From Rhizobium sp. Q54 (GTDB lineage: Bacteria; Pseudomonadota; Alphaproteobacteria; Rhizobiales; Aestuariivirgaceae): a stretch of 63,479 nt of DNA. The DNA lies in the NCBI GenBank assembly GCA_945889445.1, contig CAMDBX010000015.1, positions 1 through 63,479 of the forward strand, given 5' to 3'. Each line of letters starts with the position of its first letter. The stretch's first letter is position 1. This document shows, piece by piece, positions 1 through 9,124 of this stretch. The notes under the pieces are model-generated. The model did no database searches and was not told the DNA's origin. It worked only from the letters and a program-made list of their open reading frames with translations. The translations under genes and the position numbers were made by a program.

Positions 1-102
1 ATCCAGAGCTGCAGCGATTTTTTGGAGCGAGCGCCCTTCGGCGTGTAGGCGGGCAATCTCGCAGCGCTCTTCCAGGGAAAACTGTCGATAGGTCCGGGCC
101 AT
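1..102 (-). CDS. IS30-family transposase, N-terminal 34 residues only
   Basis: Read on the minus strand from an ATG at 102, the frame stays open to the window edge and begins MARTYRQFSLEERCEI, followed by a helix containing EGRSLQKIAAAL. This is the N-terminal helix-turn-helix of IS30-family transposases, which binds the terminal inverted repeats. The DDE catalytic domain lies outside the window, so intactness is unknown. Its position downstream of kdsD suggests insertion into intergenic sequence rather than gene disruption. Confidence 0.75.
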   Translation of the reverse strand, partial: MARTYRQFSLEERCEIARLHAEGRSLQKIAAALD

Positions 103-150
103 GGCAACACCATCATCTGGTGTTGCACTTCGTTTGTGAACTCAGGGGAT
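1..150 (-). mobile_element. End of an IS30-family insertion sequence (cut by window edge)
   Basis: The left edge carries the transposase start of an IS30-like element reading out of the window, plus about 45 bases of its upstream end. A perfect inverted repeat (GCAACACCA at 104-112 and TGGTGTTGC at 118-126, 5-base loop) sits just upstream of the transposase start. The tract from 118 to about 147 looks like an IS30-family terminus as I remember such ends. The exact outer border and any target duplication cannot be fixed because the other end lies outside the window. Confidence 0.7.
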
Positions 151-182
151 CCCGCTTTCCTGCCAAACGGTTGACTCCCAAA

Positions 183-213
183 GCTGGCCCCCGGCCTTCG
201 CCGGGGTGACGCC
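183..213. repeat. Half copy of the GTCATCCCGG-type palindromic repeat
   Basis: The tract contains a strong hairpin (CCCCGGCC-TTCG-CCGGGG) followed by TGACGCC. It matches the right half of the fuller element at 44088-44168, including the following CAGGGGG. The left half is missing on the side facing the IS30 end, so the copy may have been truncated there. It sits just 3' of kdsD and could act as a weak transcript end or mRNA-stabilising structure. Confidence 0.55.
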
Positions 214-222
214 AGCAGGGGG

Positions 223-1224
223 CTAGACCAGTCCGATCCGCAGCAGGTCGTGGATGTGCACCAGGCCGACCGGCCTCTTCTCGGCATCGATCACGAACAG
301 GCTGGTGATCTTCAGCGAGTTCAGCTGTTCAAGGGCTTCCGATGCCAGCGCATCGGGCTCGATGGTCTTGGGCGCGCGGGTCATCACCACGCCTGCGGTG
401 CTCTTCAGGAGGTCGGGCGACATGTTGCGGCGGAGGTCGCCGTCGGTGACGATGCCCATGAGTCGCCCCTCCGCATCGAGAACGCCGAAGCAGCCATAGC
501 TGCGCCGCGTCATGACGATCAGCACATCGGCCATGGCCATGGATTCGGGGCCAAGCGGCAGCTCCTCGCGGGCATGCATGATGTCGCGCACGTGCTTGAG
601 CTGCGCCCCAAGCTTGCCGCCCGGGTGGAACTTGCGGAAGTCATGGGCGCTGAAGCCCTTGTCCTCGAGCAAGGCGATGGCCAGCGCATCGCCGAGTGCC
701 AGCTGCAGCAGGGTCGACGTCGTCGGCGCCAGTCCGTTGGGACAGGCTTCCTTGGCGCGCGGCAGCGGCAGCACGATGTCTGCCTCTTTGCCCAGCGTCG
801 AGTCCGGCACCGACGTGATGGCGACGAGCGGCACGGCGAAGCGCTTGGCATAAGTCAGGATGTCACGCAGCTCCGGCGATTCGCCCGAGTTGGAGATCAT
901 CACCACCACGTCGTCCGGCGTGATCATGCCGAGGTCGCCATGGCTTGCTTCGGCCGGGTGCACGAAGCTGGCGGGCGTGCCGGTGGACGCGAGCGTGGCG
1001 GCAATCTTGCGGGCGATGTGGCCGCTCTTGCCCATGCCCGTCATCACCACGCGGCCCTTGGCCTTGCGGATGACCTCGACGGACTGCGCCAGCGCATCGC
1101 CCAGCGGCCCTTCGAGGGCGGCGATCAGCTGCTGCATGCCCTCGGTTTCGGTGACCAGTGCCCGGCGGGCGGACTCGCGCCACTGGGGCCCGAGCGGAAC
1201 AGGATTGAGATGTCGGTTCGGCAT
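223..1224 (-). CDS. kdsD: Arabinose-5-phosphate isomerase (KpsF/GutQ/KdsD family)
   Basis: A cytoplasmic enzyme that interconverts D-ribulose 5-phosphate and D-arabinose 5-phosphate, the first step toward Kdo for lipopolysaccharide. The 333-residue protein has an N-terminal SIS domain with GMGKSGHIARK and the family motif ASHGDLGM, then HPGGKLG. Two C-terminal CBS repeats follow, ending near HIHDLLRIGLV. Length matches the family (about 320-340). I chose the ATG at 1224 (MPNRHLNP); the frame stays open 12 codons further upstream, but that extension has no family character. galU lies 65 bp upstream in the same direction, consistent with an envelope-sugar operon. Confidence 0.9.
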   Translation of the reverse strand: MPNRHLNPVPLGPQWRESARRALVTETEGMQQLIAALEGPLGDALAQSVEVIRKAKGRVVMTGMGKSGHIARKIAATLASTGTPASFVHPAEASHGDLGMITPDDVVVMISNSGESPELRDILTYAKRFAVPLVAITSVPDSTLGKEADIVLPLPRAKEACPNGLAPTTSTLLQLALGDALAIALLEDKGFSAHDFRKFHPGGKLGAQLKHVRDIMHAREELPLGPESMAMADVLIVMTRRSYGCFGVLDAEGRLMGIVTDGDLRRNMSPDLLKSTAGVVMTRAPKTIEPDALASEALEQLNSLKITSLFVIDAEKRPVGLVHIHDLLRIGLV

Positions 1225-1289
1225 GGGCGGGGTTCTAGACCTTTTGGCCGGGCGGTGCAAAAGCTCTTGCTGGCCTTGCGCGCCGCCCC

Positions 1290-2183
1290 TTAAAGCCCGC
1301 CCCTTTCCGCCAGGATCTTCTTCAGCGCGTCCCGGAAACCCGGACCCACGTCCGCCCGGTCCAGCGCGAAGGCCACGTTGGCGGCGAGGAAGCCCACCTT
1401 GTCGCCGCAGTCATAGGTCGTGCCGCGATATTTGAGGCCGTAGAAACGCTCGCGCTGCATCAGCCGGATCATGGCATCGGTGAGCTGGATCTCGCCGCCC
1501 GCACCGGGCTCCTGGGCTTCGATTTCCGCGAAGATCTCGGGCTGCAGGATGTAGCGGCCGGAAATGATGAGGTTCGAGGGCGCGTCTTCGCGACGCTTGG
1601 GCTTTTCCACCATGCCGGTGATGGTGAAGGCATTGTCGGTCCAGTCCTTGGCGCCCACCACGCCATAGCGGCTCACCTGGTCCCACGGAACCTCTTCCAC
1701 CGCCACCACGTTTCCGCCGCCGCGGGTCTGATAGACGTCGATCATCTGCTTCAGGCAGCCGGGGCTCGCATGCATCGCCATGTCAGGCAGGAGGAGGGCG
1801 AAGGGCTCGTCCTTGACGATCTGCCGCGCGCACCACACGGCGTGGCCCAGCCCCAGGGGCTCCTGCTGGCGGGTAAAACTGGCCTGACCGGCCTTGGGCA
1901 GGTCACGCGCCAGCGCTTCGAGGTCTGCCGTCCTGCCGCGCGCAGCCAGCGTGGCATCGAGTTCGAAGGCCTTGTCGAAATGGTCCTCGATTACCGCCTT
2001 GCCGCGCCCGGTGACGAACACGAAATGCTCGATGCCGGCCTCCCGCGCCTCGTCCACCGCCAGTTGCACCACCGGCCGGTCAACCACGGTGAGCATTTCC
2101 TTGGGCATCGCCTTGGTGGCGGGCAGGAACCGGGTGCCCAGTCCCGCGACCGGAAAAACGGCAGTCTTGATCGGACGGACCAT
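1290..2183 (-). CDS. galU: UTP-glucose-1-phosphate uridylyltransferase
   Basis: Makes UDP-glucose from UTP and glucose 1-phosphate, supplying envelope polysaccharides and the neighbouring epimerase. The 297-residue protein starts MVRPIKTAVFPVAGLGTRF and continues with the nucleotidyltransferase motif LPATKAMPKEML. VEKPKR, GRYILQPEIF and GGEIQLTDAM are also visible, all typical of bacterial GalU. An upstream in-frame ATG at 2213 would add ten residues that GalU proteins lack. It is divergent from galE across about 100 bp and followed by kdsD in the same direction. Confidence 0.93.
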   Translation of the reverse strand: MVRPIKTAVFPVAGLGTRFLPATKAMPKEMLTVVDRPVVQLAVDEAREAGIEHFVFVTGRGKAVIEDHFDKAFELDATLAARGRTADLEALARDLPKAGQASFTRQQEPLGLGHAVWCARQIVKDEPFALLLPDMAMHASPGCLKQMIDVYQTRGGGNVVAVEEVPWDQVSRYGVVGAKDWTDNAFTITGMVEKPKRREDAPSNLIISGRYILQPEIFAEIEAQEPGAGGEIQLTDAMIRLMQRERFYGLKYRGTTYDCGDKVGFLAANVAFALDRADVGPGFRDALKKILAERGGL

Positions 2184-2238
2184 GAAGAACCTCGCATTTG
2201 CAACGGCAGCCACCCTTCACCAGAAACAAGTTGTGGTA

Positions 2239-2265
2239 TTGGCAGCGCCCAAACTTCGCTACACT
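2239..2265 (+). promoter_or_regulatory. Candidate promoter for galE
   Basis: TTGGCA at 2239-2244 and TACACT at 2260-2265 are separated by 15 bases, shorter than the ideal 17. A Shine-Dalgarno AGGAG follows at 2274-2278, 6 bases before the galE ATG. It lies in the galU/galE divergent gap. The call rests on motif resemblance only. Confidence 0.3.
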
Positions 2266-2284
2266 CACCTGACAGGAGATTTCA

Positions 2285-3277
2285 ATGGCCATTCTTGTTA
2301 CGGGCGGCGCGGGCTACATCGGCAGCCACATGGTTCTGGCGCTGGTGGAGCGCGGCGAAGAGGTCGTCGTACTCGACAATCTGTCCACCGGCATGTGGTG
2401 GGCGGTACCCCCGGAGGCCAAGCTCGTAGAAGGTGACATCGGCGACGAGGCCCTGCTCGACCGGGTTATGTCGGAACATACGTTCGATGCCATCGTCCAT
2501 TTCGCGGGCTCCATCGTGGTGCCGGATTCGGTTCGTGACCCGCTGGGCTACTATCTCAACAACACGGTCAAATCGCGCATGCTGATGGCCTGCGCGGTGA
2601 AGGCCCGGATCCCGCGCTTCATCTTTTCATCGACTGCCGCCGTCTATGGCAATGTCCCGGCCGAGCCGGTGTTCGAGGACCGTCCACCTGCCCCCGTCTC
2701 GCCCTATGGCGCATCCAAGCTGATGACCGAGCAGATGCTGAAGGATTCAGCCATCGCCTATGGCCTGCAGTACATCGCGCTGCGCTACTTCAACGTGGCG
2801 GGCGCTGACCCGAAGGGCCGCATCGGCCAGTCCACACCGCGCGCCACCCACCTGATCAAGGTCGCCTGCCAGGCAGCACTTGGCCAGCGTGAAAGGCTCG
2901 AAGTTTTCGGCACCGATTACGACACCCCGGATGGCACCTGCCTGCGCGACTACATCCACGTGAGCGACCTGATCGCGGCGCATGTCGATGCGTTGACGTA
3001 TCTGCGCACGGGCGGCAACAGCGGCATTTTCAACTGTGGCTATGGCAAGGGCTATTCGGTGCTGGAGGTGATCAAGGCGGTGGAGCGCGTCAACGGCGCG
3101 GCCCTTTCCGTCACCTACGGCCCCCGCCGGGCGGGCGACCCGGCGGCAATCGTGGCCGGTGCTGCGCGTGTCCGCGAGGTACTGGGCTGGCAACCGCAAT
3201 ATGAAAATCTCGACTTCATCGTCGAAACGGCCCTGAACTGGGAGCGCAAGCTGGAGCAGCGCAACACCACCGGCTGA
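2285..3277 (+). CDS. galE: UDP-glucose 4-epimerase
   Basis: A cytoplasmic NAD-dependent extended SDR that interconverts UDP-glucose and UDP-galactose. The 330-residue sequence has the Rossmann motif GGAGYIGSHM at residues 6-15, the catalytic motif SPYGASKL (Tyr and Lys of YxxxK), the serine in FSSTAAVYG, RYFNVAGAD, and GTCLRDYIHVSDL. All are classical GalE features and the length is normal. The ATG is preceded by AGGAG. With galU and kdsD opposite, this forms a nucleotide-sugar supply locus for surface polysaccharide. Confidence 0.93.
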   Translation: MAILVTGGAGYIGSHMVLALVERGEEVVVLDNLSTGMWWAVPPEAKLVEGDIGDEALLDRVMSEHTFDAIVHFAGSIVVPDSVRDPLGYYLNNTVKSRMLMACAVKARIPRFIFSSTAAVYGNVPAEPVFEDRPPAPVSPYGASKLMTEQMLKDSAIAYGLQYIALRYFNVAGADPKGRIGQSTPRATHLIKVACQAALGQRERLEVFGTDYDTPDGTCLRDYIHVSDLIAAHVDALTYLRTGGNSGIFNCGYGKGYSVLEVIKAVERVNGAALSVTYGPRRAGDPAAIVAGAARVREVLGWQPQYENLDFIVETALNWERKLEQRNTTG

Positions 3278-3303
3278 GTGCGAATGCCTGATTGAGGCCG
3301 CAT

Positions 3304-3332
3304 TTGGCGGTTGAAACGCTTGCCTGTAAAGT
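3304..3332 (+). promoter_or_regulatory. Candidate sigma-70 promoter for the murein transglycosylase gene
   Basis: TTGGCG at 3304-3309 and TAAAGT at 3327-3332 are spaced by 17 bases in the galE to transglycosylase gap. The leader to the chosen ATG at 3377 would be about 38 bases. Each hexamer matches consensus at 4 of 6 positions, so this is tentative. Confidence 0.35.
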
Positions 3333-3376
3333 ATTGGCGCGTCCGGACAGGCCGCGCCACGAATCGTGGGGATCAC

Positions 3377-4579
3377 ATGAACCGACGGATGTTCGCATCG
3401 CTTCTCGTGCTGGCGCCCTTTCTGGGTTCGCCGGCGCTGGCCGAAGACCCGAAATTCGTGGCCTTCATCCAGAAGACGCTGTGGCCGCGCATGGAAGCGG
3501 CAGGCGTCTCACGCAAGCTGTTCGATAAAGCCTTCGCCGGCATCACCGAGCCCGACCCCGTGGTGCTGAAGCTGGCCGACAACCAGCCGGAATTCACTTC
3601 CACCACCTCCGCCTATCTTGCGAAGGCGGTAACACCCATCCGCATCGAGTCAGGCAAGCAGAAGAACCAGGACGAGGACAAGCTGCTGTCCGCCATCGAG
3701 GCGAAATACGGCGTCGACCGCTTCATCGTGCTCGGCATCTGGGGCATGGAATCAAACTTCGGCAAGGACAAGGGCTCGATGAGCGTGTTCCGCTCGCTCG
3801 CCACGCTGGCCTATTCGGGCCGCCGCAAGAAATATGCGAACGAGCAGCTGGTTTCCGCCTTCAAGATCCTCAAGAGCGGCATCGTCAGCGTCGAGGACCT
3901 CGACGGGTCCTGGGCGGCCGCCATGGGCCACACCCAGTTCATCCCGTCGTCCTACATCTCCTTCGCGGTGGACTGGACGGGAGACGGCAAGAAGGACATC
4001 TGGAACACCAGGCAGGATGCGCTGGCCTCCACGGCTAACTACCTCGCCAAGGCGGGCTGGAAGAGGGACCGGCCATGGGGCTGGGAGGTCGTGCTGCCCA
4101 AGGGCTTCAACATGGCCCTCGTCGGCCGCTCGCACTGGAAGACGGTGGCCGAGTGGCAGAAGCTGGGCCTCAAGCGCGCCGATGGCGCCAAGTTCGGCTC
4201 GCTGAACGCTGATGCCTTCGTCATGGTGCCGCAGGGCGTCAGCGGCCCGCGTTTTCTGGTGACGCGGAATTTCCTCGCCATCATGGATTACAACATCTCG
4301 CACTCCTATGCGCTGGCGGTGGGCCACCTGGCCGACCGCATCCGTGGCAAGGGCGCCTTCGTGGCCCAATGGCCCGACGTGAATTACGACCTCACCTACA
4401 AGCAACGGGTGGAACTGCAGAACCGCCTCAACGCGCTGGGCTTCGAGACCGGCGGCAGTGACGGCCGCTTTGGCGCGCGCACCTATGAGGCGATCCTCGC
4501 CTACCAGAAGAAGAACGGCCTGCCGCTTGACGGCGTGCCATCCGTGAAGCTGCTGCAGTCGCTCCAGAAGAACAGCTGA
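3377..4579 (+). CDS. Lytic murein transglycosylase (MltB/SLT_2 family) with peptidoglycan-binding domain
   Basis: A predicted periplasmic enzyme cleaving the MurNAc-GlcNAc bond of peptidoglycan to give anhydro-muropeptides. From the ATG at 3377 the 400-residue product has a signal peptide of about 22 residues (MNRRMFASLLVLAPFLGSPA). An SLT_2 domain follows, with the catalytic glutamate in GIWGMESNFGKDKGSM and MGHTQFIPSSY. A C-terminal PG_binding_1 repeat spans about residues 340-395 (GSDGRFGARTYEAI). There is no lipobox cysteine, so it is probably soluble. Its TGA overlaps the next ATG (TGATG), implying translational coupling. Confidence 0.88.
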   Translation: MNRRMFASLLVLAPFLGSPALAEDPKFVAFIQKTLWPRMEAAGVSRKLFDKAFAGITEPDPVVLKLADNQPEFTSTTSAYLAKAVTPIRIESGKQKNQDEDKLLSAIEAKYGVDRFIVLGIWGMESNFGKDKGSMSVFRSLATLAYSGRRKKYANEQLVSAFKILKSGIVSVEDLDGSWAAAMGHTQFIPSSYISFAVDWTGDGKKDIWNTRQDALASTANYLAKAGWKRDRPWGWEVVLPKGFNMALVGRSHWKTVAEWQKLGLKRADGAKFGSLNADAFVMVPQGVSGPRFLVTRNFLAIMDYNISHSYALAVGHLADRIRGKGAFVAQWPDVNYDLTYKQRVELQNRLNALGFETGGSDGRFGARTYEAILAYQKKNGLPLDGVPSVKLLQSLQKNS

Positions 4580-5679
4580 TGATCCGCTTGGCCGCCATCG
4601 CCGCCGCCGTCCTGCTCTGGGCGCTTCCCGCTCAGGCGCAGACGACTGACATGCCGGTGATGGGCTCGTCCGCCGCCAGCAGCATGGAGGACCAGCAGGT
4701 GCCGGCGGACGAGAAGACCGTGACCAGCATCCTGTCGATCGGCGATGCCATCGGCGGCGGTTTGGGCGCGGGACTTGCCCGCGTCACCGAGCCGGGCGGC
4801 GACTATGACGTGTCGATCCGCTTCAACGAGGAATCAGGATTGGCACGGCCCGAGGTCTATGACTGGCCAGTCACCGTGCCCAAGATCCTCGCGGGCAATG
4901 CCTATGACGTGATCGTGGTGATGCTGGGTGCCAACGACCGGCAGATGATCCGCAGCGGCGACATGCGCTTCGACTTCGGCACGCCGGAATGGACAGCGGC
5001 CTACACCAGCCAGGCCAAGCTGCTGCTGGACCAGCTTGTGGCATCCAAGGCCCGTGTCATCTGGGTGGCGCCGCCGCCGATGAAGGACCCCGAGTATGAC
5101 ACCGCCATGCGCAGCATCGCGGCGCTGCAAAGGCAACTGGTGGAACAGCGCGGCATGACCTATCTCGACCTCCGCCCGCAGTTCACCAACCCTGACGGCA
5201 GCTACACCGACTCGTTCACCGACGCTACGGGCACCGTTGTCAGGCTGCGCGGCCGCGACGGCATCTCCTTCTTCAAGGCCGGAAACAACCGCATGGGCGA
5301 GTTGGTGCTCGCCGCCATCGTGGCCGGCGAGGCCCCGGCGGATACTCCGGCCGACGCCCGGGCCGGCGCTCCGGCGTCCGAGAAGACTTCGCGCCTCGAC
5401 ATCCCTGAAGTCAACAAGACCGACTCGGAGGCAAGGCCCGATGCCGTGCCGATGTTCGGGCAGGCGGTGATGGATGCCGAGCCTTATACCGTGCAGCCCG
5501 ATGGCGTTACCGCCAATGCAATCCTGCTTGCCGCAGGCGACCTGGGGCCTGAGGCGGCGCTCAAGACGCTGCGCGACATTGCCCCGACGGGAAGCGGCGC
5601 GGAGCGCCTGTTCAAACTCGGGAGCCCCGAACCGGCACCCGCCGGACGGGCGGATGACTTCGCCGCCCCGGCACCCTAG
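4579..5679 (+). CDS. Secreted DUF459-like SGNH-fold protein lacking canonical catalytic residues
   Basis: A 366-residue protein with a signal peptide of about 20 residues (cleavage near LPAQA), an SGNH/GDSL-like domain over residues 50-250 and a low-complexity Ala/Pro/Asp-rich tail. Block I reads SIGDAIGGG, with Ala where the nucleophilic Ser of GDS is expected. Block III is VVMLGANDRQ, as expected. Block V reads DGISFFKAG, with Ser where the catalytic His is expected. It may therefore be a binding protein rather than a hydrolase. Tight coupling to the upstream transglycosylase suggests a role in cell-wall or glycan handling. Confidence 0.72.
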   Translation: MIRLAAIAAAVLLWALPAQAQTTDMPVMGSSAASSMEDQQVPADEKTVTSILSIGDAIGGGLGAGLARVTEPGGDYDVSIRFNEESGLARPEVYDWPVTVPKILAGNAYDVIVVMLGANDRQMIRSGDMRFDFGTPEWTAAYTSQAKLLLDQLVASKARVIWVAPPPMKDPEYDTAMRSIAALQRQLVEQRGMTYLDLRPQFTNPDGSYTDSFTDATGTVVRLRGRDGISFFKAGNNRMGELVLAAIVAGEAPADTPADARAGAPASEKTSRLDIPEVNKTDSEARPDAVPMFGQAVMDAEPYTVQPDGVTANAILLAAGDLGPEAALKTLRDIAPTGSGAERLFKLGSPEPAPAGRADDFAAPAP

Positions 5680-5689
5680 CCCACCGCCC

Positions 5690-8600
5690 CTATTCAGAAG
5701 CCTTCCGCGCCCCGGCATCCGTGGTGAGACTGGCCAACAGTTCTGCCTGGCGCTGTGTGGCCTTGGCGACATTGGCCTCCTTTACGTGGCCAAAGCCGCG
5801 GATCATGTCGGGCAGGTTGGCCAACTCCAGCGCCGTTTCGCTGCGAGCCAATGAGGGGCTGGCGACAAGGGTCTCGAGCAACGCGTGATAATCGGCGATG
5901 AGCTGGCGCTCCATCCGGCGCTCCGCCGTGCGGCCGAATACATCCAGGCGCGTGCCGCGCAGACGCTTCATCTTCGCGAGCAGTCGGAAGCCGGTCATCA
6001 TCCACGGCCCGAATTCGGATTTCACCGGCTTTCCGGTGAAGCCATCGACACGGCCGCGGATCGGCGGCGCGAGATGGAACTTGAGCGTGAAGTCGCCCGT
6101 GAACTGCTTCGACAGCTTCTCAGCGAAGCTGCCATCGCTGTAGAGCCGAGCCACCTCATACTCATCCTTGTAGGCCATGAGCTTGAAGAGGTTTCGGGCG
6201 ACGGCGAGTGCCAGGGGCTCGGACACGGCACGCACCCTTGCGACGACATCACGATAGCGCGCCGCATAGGCAGCGTCCTGATAGGCGGTGAGGAACGCGA
6301 CCCGGCGCACAATCACCTCATCGAGCGTTTCAGCCTTTTTTTCTACCTTGGCGCCGATCACTGCGCGCACCGCGGCTTCATCAACAGCGGCACGGCGGCC
6401 CCAGGCAAAGGCGGCCAGGTTCATCTTCACAGACACGCCATTGAGCTGAACGGCCTCCGCGATCGACTCGCGCGTCAGCGGCACCAGGCCCTTCTGCCAG
6501 GCATAGCCCAGCGTGAAGAGATTGGCGGCGATCGAGTCGCCCATCAACTTCGTTGCAATGTCGGTGGCGTCAATGGCGGAAAATCCGCCCGGCTGCACCG
6601 CAGCGGCGATGCGCAGCGTGAGGGCCTGACCCTGCATGTCGAAACTCGCATCGTGCGTGAAGTTGGCGGGCATCACCTCATGGCTGTTAATGACGGCATG
6701 TGTCTTCACGCGTGATGCCGCCGCGAGGATGCGCTCCGACGCGCTGGTGACCAGATCGCAGCCGAGGATGAGGTCCGCATGGCCGCGCGCCACCCGCACC
6801 GCCGAGATGGAATCGGGCGTCGCACCGATCTTCAGGTGGGTGACCACCGTGCCGTTCTTCTGCGAGATACCGACCATGTCGATCAAGGCCGCACCCTTGC
6901 CCTCGATGTGCGCCGCCATGCCCAGCAGGTGACCGATGGTGACGACGCCGGTGCCGCCAATGCCGGTGACGAGGATGCTCCACGGCTTGTCCAGCGCGGG
7001 CAGCACCGGTTCCGGCACAGGCGGGAATGGCGTCTTCTCAAGGTCCACCGCGGGGCCGTTGGTGCCCTTGACCAGTTCACCACCCTCCACCGTCACGAAG
7101 CTGGGGCAGAAGCCCTTGAGGCAGGAGAAGTCCTTGTTGCAACTCGACTGGTCGATCTTGCGCTTGCGGCCGAACTCGGTTTCCACCGGCTGGATTGCCA
7201 CGCAGTTGGATTGGACACCGCAATCGCCACAGCCCTCGCAGACAAGTTCATTGATGAACACCCGCTTCTGCGGATCAGGGAACTGACCCTTGCGGCGCCG
7301 ACGCCGTTTCTCCGCCGCACAGGTCTGGTCATAGATGAGGACGGAGACGCCTTTGACGCCCATCAGCTCCGTCTGCACCGCCTGAAGCTCGCTGCGATGG
7401 TTGAAGCTGGTGTGCGCCGGGAAGGCGGAGCGCGACGGGTACTTGTCCGGCTCGTCGGAGACGAGCGCGATGCGCTCGACGCCGATGGCGCGCATCTGCT
7501 GGGCAATCTGCTCGACGGTCAGACCGCCGTCATTGCGCTGGCCGCCGGTCATCGCCACGGCATCGTTGAACAGGATCTTGTAGGTGATGCTTGTGCCGGT
7601 GCCGACCGCATGGCGGATGGCCATCAGGCCTGAGTGGTTGTAGGTGCCGTCGCCCATGTTCTGGAAGATGTGCGCGCGCGTTGAGAATGGCGCCTCGCCG
7701 ATCCAGTTGGCACCCTCGCCGCCCATGTGGGTGGCGCCCTCGGTCTTGCGCCCCGGCACGAATTGCGCGAGCCAGTGACAGCCGATGCCGGCATAGCCGC
7801 GCGCGCCGTCAGGCAGCACGGTCGAGGAATTGTGCGGGCAGCCAGCACAGAAATAGGGAATCCGCGCGACGAGATCCGCCTGATTGCGGCCCGTGGAGGA
7901 GTCCTGCAGCGAGGCCGCGCAGTCGGCCGTGGAACGATCCTGCAGGCGTGCTGCGATGGCCAGCGCGATCTGGTTCGGTTCCAGCACGCCATGCGGCGCA
8001 AACAGCGTTCGGCCCTGCTCGTCCTGCTTGCCGATGACGGCGGGGCGGCCTTCCTGGGCGTAGAGAATGTCACGCAGCTGCGCCTCGATGAGCGCGCGCT
8101 TCTCCTCCACCACGATGATGGTGGAGAGGCCCCTTGCGAAGTCCTTCACCACCGTTTCTTCCAGCGGCCAGACCATGCCGATTTTGAGCAGACGGATGCC
8201 GAGGCGCGCCGCCCTCACCTCGTCGATACCGAGATCGTCGAGCGCCTGGCGGACGTCGAGATAGGCCTTGCCTGCCGCGACGATGCCGATCGAGGGCCGC
8301 TCGCCGCCGCGCATCACGATGCGGTTGAGGCCATTCGCCCGCGCGAAGGCCTTCACCGCCGGAAGCTTGTGCATGTGGATGCGCTCTTCCTGCACGATGC
8401 GGTCATCGCTGGGGCGGATCGACAGGCCACCGGGCGGCGGCGGGGGCTCAGCGGGAATGACGGGGTTCACGCGGTAGAGCCCTGCCTCGATGACGGCGGA
8501 AGACTCCACCGTGTCATGCACGCACTTGAGGCCGACCCAGACGCCCGCATGGCGCGACATGGCAAAGCCGAGCAGGCCGTAGTCGATGATTTCCTGCACC

Positions 8601-9124
8601 CCGGCGGGACTGAGAACCGGGATCAGCGCATCCATCAGCGCCACGTCGCTGGCATGGACGACGGTGGAGCTTTCCCCCGAGTGATCGTCACCCGCGATGG
8701 CCAGAACGCCGCCGCGGGGCGAAGTGCCTGCCATGTTGGCGTGACGGAACACGTCGCCCGTACGGTCAACGCCCGGGCCCTTGCCATACCACACGGCAAA
8801 GACCCCATCATGCCTGCCCTCGCCGCGCATCTCGGCCTGCTGGGTGCCCCAGCAGGCAGTGGCGGCGAGATCTTCATTGAGGCCAGGCTGGAACACGATG
8901 TGGCGCGGTTCGAGCACCTTGCGGGCCGCTACGAACTGGTTGTCCACCGTGCCGACCGGAGATCCGCGATAGCCCGAGACATAGCCGGCCGTGTCGAACC
9001 CGTCCTGCCGGTCGCGTTCGGACTGCATCAACACCATGCGCAGGATGGCCTGCGGCCCGGTGAGGAACAGGCGCGTGATCGAAAGGTCATAAAGGTCGGA
9101 GAGGCTGTGGATCGACTTGGACAT
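5690..9124 (-). CDS. Indolepyruvate ferredoxin oxidoreductase, fused alpha-beta form
   Basis: A thiamine-diphosphate and iron-sulfur enzyme that oxidatively decarboxylates aryl pyruvates such as indolepyruvate to aryl-acetyl-CoA, passing electrons to ferredoxin. The 1144-residue polypeptide has the N-terminal pyruvate-oxidoreductase region (DTAGYVSGYRGSPVGTVD) and the ThDP region (IPYFCAGCPHNSSTVLP, GEGANWIG). A cysteine-rich stretch follows (VCEGCGDCGVQSNC, later SCNKDFSCLKGFC). The C-terminal gamma-type domain includes LVTGIGGTGVVTIGHLLGMA. I chose ATG 9124 (MSKSIHSL); the frame stays open 10 codons further. No Shine-Dalgarno is seen, and chrA starts only 22 bp away on the other strand. Confidence 0.9.
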   Translation of the reverse strand: MSKSIHSLSDLYDLSITRLFLTGPQAILRMVLMQSERDRQDGFDTAGYVSGYRGSPVGTVDNQFVAARKVLEPRHIVFQPGLNEDLAATACWGTQQAEMRGEGRHDGVFAVWYGKGPGVDRTGDVFRHANMAGTSPRGGVLAIAGDDHSGESSTVVHASDVALMDALIPVLSPAGVQEIIDYGLLGFAMSRHAGVWVGLKCVHDTVESSAVIEAGLYRVNPVIPAEPPPPPGGLSIRPSDDRIVQEERIHMHKLPAVKAFARANGLNRIVMRGGERPSIGIVAAGKAYLDVRQALDDLGIDEVRAARLGIRLLKIGMVWPLEETVVKDFARGLSTIIVVEEKRALIEAQLRDILYAQEGRPAVIGKQDEQGRTLFAPHGVLEPNQIALAIAARLQDRSTADCAASLQDSSTGRNQADLVARIPYFCAGCPHNSSTVLPDGARGYAGIGCHWLAQFVPGRKTEGATHMGGEGANWIGEAPFSTRAHIFQNMGDGTYNHSGLMAIRHAVGTGTSITYKILFNDAVAMTGGQRNDGGLTVEQIAQQMRAIGVERIALVSDEPDKYPSRSAFPAHTSFNHRSELQAVQTELMGVKGVSVLIYDQTCAAEKRRRRRKGQFPDPQKRVFINELVCEGCGDCGVQSNCVAIQPVETEFGRKRKIDQSSCNKDFSCLKGFCPSFVTVEGGELVKGTNGPAVDLEKTPFPPVPEPVLPALDKPWSILVTGIGGTGVVTIGHLLGMAAHIEGKGAALIDMVGISQKNGTVVTHLKIGATPDSISAVRVARGHADLILGCDLVTSASERILAAASRVKTHAVINSHEVMPANFTHDASFDMQGQALTLRIAAAVQPGGFSAIDATDIATKLMGDSIAANLFTLGYAWQKGLVPLTRESIAEAVQLNGVSVKMNLAAFAWGRRAAVDEAAVRAVIGAKVEKKAETLDEVIVRRVAFLTAYQDAAYAARYRDVVARVRAVSEPLALAVARNLFKLMAYKDEYEVARLYSDGSFAEKLSKQFTGDFTLKFHLAPPIRGRVDGFTGKPVKSEFGPWMMTGFRLLAKMKRLRGTRLDVFGRTAERRMERQLIADYHALLETLVASPSLARSETALELANLPDMIRGFGHVKEANVAKATQRQAELLASLTTDAGARKASE

